A stretch of DNA of 64,000 bases, taken from contig JAFZBE010000069.1 in assembly GCA_017561935.1 (NCBI GenBank), positions 62,001-126,000 on the forward strand. Direction: 5' to 3'. Under the pieces are notes generated by a model that saw only the letters and a list, made by a program, of their open reading frames with translations, was not told the DNA's origin and did no database searches. Origin of the DNA: Bacteroidales bacterium (GTDB lineage: Bacteria > Bacteroidota > Bacteroidia > Bacteroidales > UBA3663). The position numbers were made by a program, and so were the translations under genes. Of the stretch, positions 25,138-33,495 are shown piece by piece. The stretch's first letter is position 1, and each line of letters opens with the position of its first letter.

Positions 25138-27495
25138 ATGAGGCACATCACCCTTTTCATGCTCATCTTCCTTCTGCCGTTTGCCGCAATAGCAGGTGAA
25201 TGGCAGGCATTTACATATACCGAGAGTTACAGCCGCGTCTGTCGTATGGGGGAGAATCTCTATATCCTCAAAGGCAATAGTCTGGTTCGAGCCAATGCCA
25301 CAAACTGGGAGATTGAGAAGGAACTGACACGCGAAGATGGTCTTTCAAGCACCACCATCGTCGATATCTGTTACAGCGAGGAAGCCAAGCGTCTTGCCGT
25401 GGTTTATGCCGATGGGTTGATTGACGTGCTCCATCCCGATGGTACCATCTGGACCATCACCGATCTTTACAGCGCACCCATGCAAGGCACCGACAAAACC
25501 ATCAACGCAGCACGGCAGCAGGAAGGGCTCCTCTTTGTTTCTACGGCCTTCGGTTTCCTCGTAGTGGATCTCTGGCAGGAAGTTGTTCTCGAGACTTTCA
25601 ATCTTGGGCTCTCTGTCTCTTGCGCGTGGGCTTACAACGGCGACTGGTATTACAGTACCGACAAGGCATCTTTCTATTGTCCGCGCAGCAGCAATCCATT
25701 CGCACCCAATGCTTGGAATAAGTCGAGCGACCATGCCATTGACCAAGTCGTCGTCCTTTCGGGTGGCGGTGTCTCGCAATGTTGGCAAATGGGACACGAC
25801 CAGAGTCTGCGCAAGCTCATCCCCTCAACACGTTCCTCGCAGCGTTGCACGGCTTCCAATACCATACAAGGGCTGTGCCGGGCCGATCGTTTCATCATGG
25901 CAGTAGCTACCGACAGTCTCATTCTTTACGATACAAGTTACGGCCATTGCCCTTCATTCGACAAAGCGCCACAGCCCGGACAACGCCTCACCTGTGCAGC
26001 TCGTGGTCATTTGTCAGGCAGCACAGGTCTCTGCTCGCTCGTCAAGGATGGCAACGCCTTTGCCTTCCTGCATCCTTCGCGTGGTATCTTTGCCGACACA
26101 TTGTCCTACCCCACTCCATATTCGGTGAAGGTCATTCCTCTTTATCATGAGGGCCTCACCATCGTCAACCACCAACAGAGTGCCGACTTCAACCGAATCA
26201 CCTATAACCAAGGCGAGGTAGGCATAACCTGTATCCTGCCCCTGATCACCAATTACGGCATCATGATGCGAACCTCGGGCATGCTCACTACTGTGGATAC
26301 TGACACCGAGACGTGGAACAATTACACGGCCGCGGTCGTTTCTCCCCACATCGACAAACAGCGTTTCTCGGGCTTGGCCGACATGGTAGCCGACCCGTTC
26401 CATCCCTCGCGATATTGGTTCTCCACACTCGAGGACGGTATTATCGGCATCGATCACGGCAAGTTCCTCTGCACCTACAACCATAGCAACACCGACCACA
26501 AGATCCAATGGTGCGAACCCAACGTAGCGCGTGTTACCGGCATGGCTTTTGCCCCCGACAGCAACCTCTGGTGCTTCAACGAGGGTGTCGATCGCGAACT
26601 CTGCGTGCTACGTGTCAAGGACAGCACGTGGTACAATTTCCAACTCCCGGGCCTTGAGAAGAGTTACGGGTTCACCCATCTCTGCCACACTTGGCGCAAC
26701 GGACGGCATCAGGTTTGGGGCTACCAGCATCTGAAGTACGAGGCCACCAACATCTTCGTCTATGACTACGGCAACAGCATCCCATCGACTTCCGATGACC
26801 GTTTCACCTATTTCAAGACACTGACTCCAACGTCGGGGGTCTCGTTCACTCCCTATTACGGACGCGGTGTGTTCGAAGGACCCACGGGTGCCATCTGGCT
26901 GCTCAACACCTCTGGCCTATATATTGTTGATAACCCTTCCGGCATCTTTCGCAACCCAGGTGTAGTGCGTACAGTCATCGAAAACGTCATCCCCAGCAGC
27001 ATGGCCATCGACAACCAAGGTCGCGTGTGGATAGGTACCGAAGGGCACGGACTCTATCTGTTCGATGATGAAGGTCGTAAGCAGATTGATCATATTACCT
27101 CGTCGAACAGTATCCTCAAGACCGACGAGATACTATCACTCGCCTACGATGACTCGCGGTCTGACCTCTGGATTGTTACAGCAGGACAGATTCTGCGATA
27201 TCATTACGATGATGATGAATACGACGTATCCAGTGACCTCTCCACCGTTGCCTATTGCTATCCCTCGTCGGTCATCGTTGATAGTCGCGCTGTCGTCAAT
27301 GTCTTCGGGCTGAAGGACGTGACGGAAGTAACCGTCGAAAACAGTCAAAGCCGCACCCTTCTGAAGGGCACGGCTTTGGGAGGACTTTTCTCGATCGACA
27401 CCTCAACTTTCCCGGTCGGAATCTACACGGTCATCGGCACTGATTCCCTCGGGCAACATGGCACGTTGCTGACCTTCACGGTAGATGTACCATAG
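25138..27495 (+). CDS. PorZ-like beta-propeller protein (copy 2, divergent)
   Basis: A 785-residue exported protein (signal MRHITLFMLIFLLPFAAIA). Its layout matches copy 1: EWQAFTYTESYSRVCRMGEN, AVVYADGLIDVLHPDG with TITDLYS, FVSTAFGFLVVDLW, GAIWLLNTSGLYIVDNPSGI and QGRVWIGTEGHGLYLFDDEG. A shorter, weaker C-terminal domain follows (VAYCYPSSVIVD, TEVTVENSQSRTLLKG, FPVGIYTVIGTD), in which the P-N-P of a standard type IX signal is P-S-S. It may be a second PorZ with another client or glycan, or a decaying duplicate; the full-length open frame argues against decay. Its last 93 bp overlap the CPBP protease gene on the other strand. Confidence 0.75.
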   Translation: MRHITLFMLIFLLPFAAIAGEWQAFTYTESYSRVCRMGENLYILKGNSLVRANATNWEIEKELTREDGLSSTTIVDICYSEEAKRLAVVYADGLIDVLHPDGTIWTITDLYSAPMQGTDKTINAARQQEGLLFVSTAFGFLVVDLWQEVVLETFNLGLSVSCAWAYNGDWYYSTDKASFYCPRSSNPFAPNAWNKSSDHAIDQVVVLSGGGVSQCWQMGHDQSLRKLIPSTRSSQRCTASNTIQGLCRADRFIMAVATDSLILYDTSYGHCPSFDKAPQPGQRLTCAARGHLSGSTGLCSLVKDGNAFAFLHPSRGIFADTLSYPTPYSVKVIPLYHEGLTIVNHQQSADFNRITYNQGEVGITCILPLITNYGIMMRTSGMLTTVDTDTETWNNYTAAVVSPHIDKQRFSGLADMVADPFHPSRYWFSTLEDGIIGIDHGKFLCTYNHSNTDHKIQWCEPNVARVTGMAFAPDSNLWCFNEGVDRELCVLRVKDSTWYNFQLPGLEKSYGFTHLCHTWRNGRHQVWGYQHLKYEATNIFVYDYGNSIPSTSDDRFTYFKTLTPTSGVSFTPYYGRGVFEGPTGAIWLLNTSGLYIVDNPSGIFRNPGVVRTVIENVIPSSMAIDNQGRVWIGTEGHGLYLFDDEGRKQIDHITSSNSILKTDEILSLAYDDSRSDLWIVTAGQILRYHYDDDEYDVSSDLSTVAYCYPSSVIVDSRAVVNVFGLKDVTEVTVENSQSRTLLKGTALGGLFSIDTSTFPVGIYTVIGTDSLGQHGTLLTFTVDVP

Positions 27496-28260
27496 GATAA
27501 GTACCATCAGTACGATACTTATGAAAACCGTCACAGCTCCGAAATGCTCCAGCATTTTCGGGGCTTCTTTCATCTCGATCAATGCCCAAAGGTTATTGAT
27601 GGCATGGGCAATCACACCGGGCCAGATGGAACCCGTCCAATAGACAAGATAAACAAAGCATGTGCCGAGAAGCCAGCGCGGAATGAATCCGTAAGCCTCC
27701 AAGTGTATCACCGAGAAAAGCAAGCCGACAAAGACGGCTGCCCAATGTTTGTTGTAACCCTTAAAACAACGCAAGAGGGCGCCACGGAACATCCATTCCT
27801 CACCAATGGCCGTTCCTATGCACATCAGCATAATAAGTTCAAACCATCCACCAAGCCCCGATACATCCAACATCGTATCAATAGTTAATTGCTGGGCATC
27901 GGCATTGTTCTTTGCCCAAGAACCCAAAGGCTCAGGCAACGGCAAGGACTCGCATGTCTTAGCCAAAGCATCAAGCGCCGGCAGGCTGACAATCATCAGC
28001 AAGACCACCAAACTAACCACTTTCCACGTAGTCAGTTGTGTATGCATCACCTCGCTAACACGTTCCTTTTTATATAGTATGGCCCAAAGGATAGCCGGCA
28101 GGAGCATCATCAGCAATGTTTGTCCCCATTGGACGATATGCAGCATCAGCGTTCCATGGGTCAAAGCGGTAATAGGAATCATAGCTAAAACCACCAAGAT
28201 GGCTCCAGCAAAGGCGAATACCAGTAACCAGAAAAAGTCAATCCAGAACTTTCTTTTCAT
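27403..28260 (-). CDS. CPBP family intramembrane metalloprotease (CAAX prenyl protease 2-like)
   Basis: A 285-residue membrane protein with about eight hydrophobic segments. The three CPBP motifs are present: GEEWMFRG near residue 153 (E-E-x-x-x-R), FSVIHLE near 187 and HAINNL near 225, with metal-binding Glu and His residues. Bacterial members are putative membrane proteases involved in peptide maturation, immunity or stress; the substrate is unknown. It faces PorZ copy 2 and overlaps its 3' end by 93 bp. The tail in the overlap (MLPEGISADDRVDSDRES) is hydrophilic and probably dispensable. A well-formed promoter lies just upstream (28302-28331). Confidence 0.88.
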   Translation of the reverse strand: MKRKFWIDFFWLLVFAFAGAILVVLAMIPITALTHGTLMLHIVQWGQTLLMMLLPAILWAILYKKERVSEVMHTQLTTWKVVSLVVLLMIVSLPALDALAKTCESLPLPEPLGSWAKNNADAQQLTIDTMLDVSGLGGWFELIMLMCIGTAIGEEWMFRGALLRCFKGYNKHWAAVFVGLLFSVIHLEAYGFIPRWLLGTCFVYLVYWTGSIWPGVIAHAINNLWALIEMKEAPKMLEHFGAVTVFISIVLMVLILWYIYREGQQRAMLPEGISADDRVDSDRES

Positions 28261-28301
28261 TTTTGAGTAGTCAAACTGTCAGTTTTTCTTAATTTCGGCT
28301 G

Positions 28302-28331
28302 CAAAGATAGAGAAAAACGAACAAAATACAA
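28302..28331 (-). promoter_or_regulatory. Bacteroidetes-type promoter for the CPBP protease gene
   Basis: On the minus strand, TATCTTTG (complement of 28302-28309) is preceded after 19 bp by TTG (complement of 28329-28331). This fits the Bacteroidetes sigma-ABfr consensus TTTG / TAnnTTTG. The start codon is 41 bp downstream of the -7 box. Confidence 0.7.
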
Positions 28332-28349
28332 AAAAAATCCCCGTAAAAT

Positions 28350-28380
28350 TTGGAGGAGTCTGCAAAATTAACTATCTTTG
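28350..28380 (+). promoter_or_regulatory. Bacteroidetes-type promoter for tRNA-Leu
   Basis: TTG at 28350-28352, a 20-bp spacer, and TATCTTTG at 28373-28380, a near-perfect match to the consensus. The tRNA begins 48 bp downstream. It is back to back with the CPBP promoter. Confidence 0.8.
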
Positions 28381-28427
28381 CACCCGCAAAACTGAAACAA
28401 ACCACAGTTTCGCAGTCTTCGAGACAT

Positions 28428-28511
28428 GCCCGGATGGCGGAATCGGTAGACGCGCTAGTTTCAGGGACTAGTGGCCGTACGGCTGTGTGGGTTCGAGTCC
28501 CACTTCGGGTA
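28428..28511 (+). tRNA. tRNA-Leu (anticodon CAG)
   Basis: An 84-base class II tRNA. Acceptor strands GCCCGGA (28428-28434) and TTCGGGT (28504-28510) pair, with A at 28511 as discriminator. The anticodon stem CTAGT/ACTAG encloses the loop TTCAGGG, placing anticodon CAG at 28462-28464, which reads CUG. A long variable arm (GCCGTACGGC region) and a T arm with GTTCGAGTC are present. The sequence after the discriminator is CCT, so CCA is not fully encoded. A strong terminator follows at 28522. Confidence 0.95.
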
Positions 28512-28521
28512 CCTCCATTCA

Positions 28522-28560
28522 AGGAGCTCTAATCAATGATTAGGGCTCCTTTCTTTTTAT
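28522..28560 (+). terminator. Rho-independent terminator after tRNA-Leu
   Basis: AGGAGC (28522) and GCTCCT (ending 28550) close a hairpin continued by CTAATC/GATTAG with one wobble, followed at once by a T-rich run (TTTCTTTTT). It lies 11 bp after the tRNA end. Confidence 0.85.
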
Positions 28561-28628
28561 TACGAATTATCAAGGGCCGAAGGGTGGTCTGTCACTGTTT
28601 ACATTGTCCCACCAGCCACCTCCATTCA

Positions 28629-30749
28629 TTAGTGTATCACAACTATGCATCCATGATGAATATACATGCCTGGAGTAAGAGGTCTATCCTTCAGTTGGAT
28701 TCCGTCAATCGTGTACCATACGTCATCAAACGACGATTGACGACTGTTCGTGGTCACTGAATGTATCATGCCGGTCTCATTGTCATCATCGATGTTGAAT
28801 CTAATCGAACGAATCGGGGATTCAGAGTCACCGCCAGACGCAAGAAGTTCTTCCTTCAACCTGAAATAAGCATGGTACGGCTTTATCTCCACGTCTTCGG
28901 ATGGATAATAGAGCATGTTAGACGAGCCAAGGTAGAGGACGGCGCGGTCTTCGCCCTGAAGAGTGACGGGTGAGAACGTGCCCACAAAGTCAACGTACTC
29001 GGTCTCGACCGGAGCAGTCCCGTCTGTGGTGATGACATCCTTGAATACTGGATCCGAGATGTGTTCGCCGGTCTCCCATTTCACGATGTAAGGTCTGCCG
29101 GCTTCCAGTGAGGTGAGGTCGCTCTTCGTGAAATTCAGGGTTAGCGTACCATCGTCAAAGTCTGAACTGACAAGCGTTTTCACAACGGCCCCTTCAAGCG
29201 ACGTGCCTTCAAGCTTGGCAAGACGGAATGGAAGGCAGATCGTGTTCCACGAGCCATCCTTCCAGAGCGTGCTGCCGAGAAGCGGCACGTCAGTCAGCAG
29301 GGAGGTGTCGTACCATGATTCATCCATCCATGCAAGACGGTTGACGATGAAGTTCCTGACGGAGGTGACGTTGTTCAAAAGATTAAAGTTCACCTTCCAG
29401 GCCTGAATATCACGGGCAACAGACTCCTGCGAAATCAACGTGTAAAGCGAATCGACGAGCGCATCGATACGGTCATTGGCATAGTCGTTCATGCGACGCT
29501 GAGTATAACGTGCCCGCAGGCAAGTGACGTATGTGTCATCCTCCATGAGCTTGTACCAGTAGAAGGGATTAAGCTGTTCTTCGAACCAGTTGGTGAATGC
29601 GGCCATGACATCATTCTCCGCATATCTCCATATGTCATTCTTCCTAGCGTCGAAATAACTAACGCCTCCATAAGCGAGGTTGAAGTCCCAGAGTGCCATC
29701 TTCCACCTGTCGTTGCCGCCAGAGAAGCTAGCATGGGTAATGCTATGCTTCCACATTGGCGTGCTCAGACGGTAGGCATCGATATTGTTCGCAGCCTCCT
29801 GGGCAATCTCGTAGTCCATAAATGACTCAACATCTATGTAGTCGGCATACAGATCCCTGTAGTCCTCCGAGGCGAAGGCATCCTCCATGTCATCTATAGC
29901 CTTGTGGACAGCCTCGCGCGCACCGGGGTTTTCCTCGAAATCCTCCTCTTCGGGATCCTTGTACTGATAAATAATGTACCTATCCGATATCTCCGTGCCG
30001 TCCGTATAGATGGGATGATACCGAGAGGTGTAGTGCGGCTCCTTCTCGTGCGAAAACTTATTCTCTGGACGGTCTATCTCAACATGGAAGTCCCCCGTCT
30101 CGTCATCAATGGCATTGCCGTCGGCATCCTCGCCGTAATCCCAGAGAGCTAGCCTTTTGCTGCCGTTCGTCGCACGCTCGCTGAGAATATAGAGGCCGTA
30201 GTAGATGCCGTCCATGAACACCTCGCAGTACCGCATATGCGGCGCAAACACATACCCGCCGCGCGCCAACTCCATGGTCAGTACGTCGCGGATATAGCTC
30301 CTGTCCTGCCAGGGAGCAAGAAAGCACCAGTCGTTGTCCTTGCCCATACCGAGAAGAGCAACCTTGTCCTTCTTGCCGTTGATGTCATCAGTCTTGAGAA
30401 GCTTGACGGACATCGGCTTCTTGGTTTGGGTGCCGTCGTTGCCGAACGACGAGGCTCCGCGCCACTTGATGGCTATCGGACCATCAAACTCGACGGTCTG
30501 CTCAGGATGGGAAACCGTGTCCGAATAGTTAATGCCCTCTGCATTGTTGATGACCTTCATCCTGCCGAGACAGCGGGTGTACCGGCTCAAGGTGTCGGTG
30601 GTAGTAATCCATACAAGAGGAAGGTTGGAAGACTCAAGCTGGACGGTGAGGTCTACCGGAGGATAGTTCCTCATCGCCAACGACTGAGCCGTCGCAGACA
30701 AGCTTAATGTCAGTAAAAAGAGAAAAACAAGGCTGCAGATTCGTTTCAT
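28629..30749 (-). CDS. CotH kinase family secreted protein
   Basis: A 706-residue exported protein (signal MKRICSLVFLFLLTLSLSATA). The CotH fold shows in IAIKWRGASSFGN, KKPMSVKLLK, DNDWCFLAPWQDRSYIRDVL, YCEVFMDGIYYGLYILSERA and KMALWDFNLAYGG, the last holding the D-x-N catalytic/metal motif. CotH proteins are atypical kinases that phosphorylate secreted proteins such as spore-coat CotB/CotG. A beta-rich domain follows from about residue 510, then a C-terminal tail VWYTIDGIQLKDRPLTPGMY shared in type with the LRR protein at 41932. It is monocistronic with its own promoter. CotH genes often neighbour VTC/DUF4956 genes in other genomes; here that cluster is 16 kb away. Confidence 0.85.
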   Translation of the reverse strand: MKRICSLVFLFLLTLSLSATAQSLAMRNYPPVDLTVQLESSNLPLVWITTTDTLSRYTRCLGRMKVINNAEGINYSDTVSHPEQTVEFDGPIAIKWRGASSFGNDGTQTKKPMSVKLLKTDDINGKKDKVALLGMGKDNDWCFLAPWQDRSYIRDVLTMELARGGYVFAPHMRYCEVFMDGIYYGLYILSERATNGSKRLALWDYGEDADGNAIDDETGDFHVEIDRPENKFSHEKEPHYTSRYHPIYTDGTEISDRYIIYQYKDPEEEDFEENPGAREAVHKAIDDMEDAFASEDYRDLYADYIDVESFMDYEIAQEAANNIDAYRLSTPMWKHSITHASFSGGNDRWKMALWDFNLAYGGVSYFDARKNDIWRYAENDVMAAFTNWFEEQLNPFYWYKLMEDDTYVTCLRARYTQRRMNDYANDRIDALVDSLYTLISQESVARDIQAWKVNFNLLNNVTSVRNFIVNRLAWMDESWYDTSLLTDVPLLGSTLWKDGSWNTICLPFRLAKLEGTSLEGAVVKTLVSSDFDDGTLTLNFTKSDLTSLEAGRPYIVKWETGEHISDPVFKDVITTDGTAPVETEYVDFVGTFSPVTLQGEDRAVLYLGSSNMLYYPSEDVEIKPYHAYFRLKEELLASGGDSESPIRSIRFNIDDDNETGMIHSVTTNSRQSSFDDVWYTIDGIQLKDRPLTPGMYIHHGCIVVIH

Positions 30750-30846
30750 ATCATCTTACGTTTGGGATGTTATAAAGAAGTAGGAATAGGAAGTGAGAAG
30801 TTTGGTTGATAATAAAACCAAGGTCCATACTGCGATTTTTCTGCTG

Positions 30847-30877
30847 CAAATATAGGACAAAAAACCGACACCGCCAA
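30847..30877 (-). promoter_or_regulatory. Bacteroidetes-type promoter for the CotH gene
   Basis: On the minus strand, TTGG (complement of 30874-30877) lies 20 bp before TATATTTG (complement of 30847-30854). The start codon is about 98 bp downstream, giving a leader of roughly 90 nt. Confidence 0.7.
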
Positions 30878-30983
30878 GGGAAAGATATAAAATTCAGTTT
30901 TTATAAGGCATTTTCATTGCAATTGTTGAAATTTGATACCATATTCTATCCAATCTGCAAACATATTTATCTCATTAACTGTA

Positions 30984-32591
30984 TTATTTGAGTTCTCTCT
31001 CAATCTTTGCTCGGTAATAATCCACGCCCCTGAAGCCGGTGTGGAAGTCCTTAACAGTTCCGTCCTTGCCGACGATGACATACGACGGGATGCCAGGAAA
31101 GCCCCATTTTTGTCTCAATGACGACGCTTGAGCATTATTAAGGCGGTAATGATGGCCCTTCATCGAGACTATCATTCCATCGTACACCCTCTGCGGAGAC
31201 GATTCGTCGGCAATGAACAAGAATACGACGTCCTTACCCTCAAATTCTTTCTCCATGGGCTCCATATCCTTGAAGGCTTGACGGCAGGGAACGCACCAAG
31301 TGTTCCAAAAATCAATGAAAACCACTTTGCCCTTGAAATCCTTTATCAAATCTACAAATAACGAATCGCCCGTGCTTTCGCTCGCTTGATGCACATAGTA
31401 GCCGCCACGAGCTTTTTCTTCCGTGATTTTTGCAGTGATTTCGGCATTCTTGGCTTTTACATAATCTGCATAAAACGGGAAACGCATCTTTTCAATTTCA
31501 GCGATTATGGAATCTGGTACGACAGCCTGTTCGGACAACGGTTGGCAATATTCCTGCAACTTGATGAAATCTTTGAAATAACTGTCGCCCTCGCCAAAAA
31601 TTTCGTTTTTGAACGATTCCACATCCACAGCGCTTTTTTCAAGGTCATAGATAACGCGGCCATTCCAATAGGAGATATTATAACTGAATTTGTCAGCATA
31701 AAACATCATGACATTGTCAAGATCAAGCGTTTTGGGATAATCCAAGTAACTCTCGTCAATCACTGGCTTCTTGAATTCGGGGATTGAGTCATTGTAGCCC
31801 TTGCCGTTGGCTGTGCGGTAGGCGTTTTCTATCCAGAAGCTTCCCATCGAAAGGTAATACGCCTCTTCTGATTTCATAAGGATTCTCAGATACTCTTTTG
31901 CACGTTTTGTAACTGGCATTGTGTCGATACGGGTATTGAAATCCTCAAAGAAATCCAAAACATAATCCTTGTACTCCTTCATCGTGAACCTCGATATTTT
32001 TTCCGCAGCGGACGGATAGTTGAGCAATTCCTGATTCAAACTACGCGACACGCCCAACGACAAGGCATAGTTTATGTCAACATTCTCGCCCGAAAAATAG
32101 GGAATCAAGCGGCCATTGGGCAGTTCCCACGGCTCGTTAATCTGTTGAAAATCGAAATCTACGACCACGGTTTTTCCAGCAGAGATTAGAATATCGCTGC
32201 TGATAATCGGATTTGCCCCCAAATACACCGTCTGATGTTTTGTCGTCATCGGCACCTGGATTTCGTAGGAGTTGTCGGAGTTGATTCGACCCGAATACGA
32301 GAGTTGTTCGCCCAAAAAAGGATTGAAGATAAAGACCTTCACCTCAGCACTCATCTTATCGCCAAACGTCCGTCGGTCAAAGCCATAAATCTTGCCTCTG
32401 ACAATAGCCGGCTCCATTGAAAAACCGTTCGTTTCAAGGCTTTCGCCATTGTCCTTGATGTTGAGAGCATAATTGCGGACAGCATCGGGGACACTCATGC
32501 TGCGTGCGCCCTCTGTTGGATTTTCGATAGTTTCCTGCGCCGATGCAGTCAGTGAGAGGAGCATCAGCAAGGCAATAATGGTTTGTTTCAT
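30984..32591 (-). CDS. TlpA-type thioredoxin-fold lipid/periplasmic oxidoreductase
   Basis: A 535-residue exported protein (signal MKQTIIALLMLLSLTASA). The last 140 residues are a TlpA/ResA-like thioredoxin domain: FKGKVVFIDFWNTWCVPCRQ with the redox pair C-V-P-C, FLFIADESSPQRVYDGMI, and GIPSYVIVGKDGTV with the cis-Pro. The first 390 residues hold a beta-rich segment (IYGFDRRTFGDKMSAEVKVF) and a helical part seen in Bacteroidetes thiol-disulfide proteins; I cannot assign a precise role. It acts in the periplasm, probably reducing or isomerising disulfides. It starts 5 bp after the HAD gene and is likely co-transcribed with it. Confidence 0.85.
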   Translation of the reverse strand: MKQTIIALLMLLSLTASAQETIENPTEGARSMSVPDAVRNYALNIKDNGESLETNGFSMEPAIVRGKIYGFDRRTFGDKMSAEVKVFIFNPFLGEQLSYSGRINSDNSYEIQVPMTTKHQTVYLGANPIISSDILISAGKTVVVDFDFQQINEPWELPNGRLIPYFSGENVDINYALSLGVSRSLNQELLNYPSAAEKISRFTMKEYKDYVLDFFEDFNTRIDTMPVTKRAKEYLRILMKSEEAYYLSMGSFWIENAYRTANGKGYNDSIPEFKKPVIDESYLDYPKTLDLDNVMMFYADKFSYNISYWNGRVIYDLEKSAVDVESFKNEIFGEGDSYFKDFIKLQEYCQPLSEQAVVPDSIIAEIEKMRFPFYADYVKAKNAEITAKITEEKARGGYYVHQASESTGDSLFVDLIKDFKGKVVFIDFWNTWCVPCRQAFKDMEPMEKEFEGKDVVFLFIADESSPQRVYDGMIVSMKGHHYRLNNAQASSLRQKWGFPGIPSYVIVGKDGTVKDFHTGFRGVDYYRAKIERELK

Positions 32592-32596
32592 TTTTA

Positions 32597-33238
32597 TTAC
32601 GATAATTCGTGATATATAGAATCAAGGTTATCGATGATCATATCGGGACAAGCTGACAATAAGAGTTCGCGCGAATGGTTGCCCCAGGTGACGGCGCAAG
32701 TCTTGCAGCCTGCACGATTGCCCATTTCGATATCGAAAGTCGTGTCGCCCACGACAAGTGTCTCCGTGGCATTGATATCCATCCTTTCGAGCAAAGCAAG
32801 TACCATATCGGGTGCAGGCTTCGGCGTCAGCTGATCATTGACGGTCACTACGGTCTCGAAATACTTGTCGATGCCATTGTTTTGGAGTATCAGATCCAAC
32901 GAAAGACGATCACGCGAAGTGACGATGGCCATGCGGATGCCACGTTGGACAAATTGCTCCAGCATTGTTTCAACATCTGGGAACATGCGGATATTCGGAA
33001 TCTCATACTCCATGAACAGCCTTCTGTAGATCTCCACAGCTTGAGAGGCTTCTTCGTCGGTCATATTGCCCAGCGTCTGGAAGGCTTTCCACAACGGCAC
33101 ACCGATGGTGGCCACCATCGCCTCCTCAGTCGGAACAGGTCGCCCCATCTGGATAAACGATTGCCTCAGCGTCGTCACGATGCCCTGCGCCGTATCGGCC
33201 AAGGTTCCATCGAAGTCAAAGAGAATGTTTTTTATCAT
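32597..33238 (-). CDS. HAD hydrolase, phosphoglycolate phosphatase-like
   Basis: About 213 residues from the ATG at 33238. Motif I is ILFDFDGTLADTAQG, motif II the Thr/Ser in MAIVTSRDR, motif III the Lys in TPKPAPDMVL, and motif IV GDTTFDIEMGNRAG. The alpha-helical cap between motifs I and II marks subfamily IA (Gph, PgmB-like). It removes phosphate from a small cytoplasmic metabolite; the substrate is not predictable. The repeat-rich stretch 33239-33481 lies upstream. The thioredoxin gene begins 5 bp after its stop. Confidence 0.88.
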   Translation of the reverse strand: MIKNILFDFDGTLADTAQGIVTTLRQSFIQMGRPVPTEEAMVATIGVPLWKAFQTLGNMTDEEASQAVEIYRRLFMEYEIPNIRMFPDVETMLEQFVQRGIRMAIVTSRDRLSLDLILQNNGIDKYFETVVTVNDQLTPKPAPDMVLALLERMDINATETLVVGDTTFDIEMGNRAGCKTCAVTWGNHSRELLLSACPDMIIDNLDSIYHELS

Positions 33239-33283
33239 TTTATAACACACATTTTGATTCATCGAATACAAAACGATGATAAA

Positions 33284-33495
33284 AGCCTGAAAGGCTGACA
33301 AGATTACAGGCGGGGGTAATACCCCCCGTTTTATATGTGCCCGCCATTCGGAGTGCCGAAGGCACGAAAGAGCTCTTCCGCCCCTTCAGGGCTTGGTTTG
33401 TTGGGTGCCCATTACCCGGGGAATCTCCCCCGTCTGTGGTCTTTTGCCCTTTCAGGGCTATTGAAGATCTCATTCGCCCCTTCAGGGCTTTTGGG
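33284..33495. repeat. REP-like palindromic element with repeated GCCCTGAARGGGC core
   Basis: Three copies of the GCCCYTTCAGGGCT core lie at 33380-33393, 33446-33459 and 33476-33489, and a degenerate AGCCTGAAAGGCT at 33284. Between them are inverted-repeat blocks such as GCGGGGGTAATACCCCCCG and the related ATTACCCGGGGAATCTCCCC. Elements of this build are scattered in many Bacteroidales genomes. The last copy runs into the 3' end of the DUF3810 gene and provides its stop codon: on the minus strand CAA AAG CCC TGA. Confidence 0.8.
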
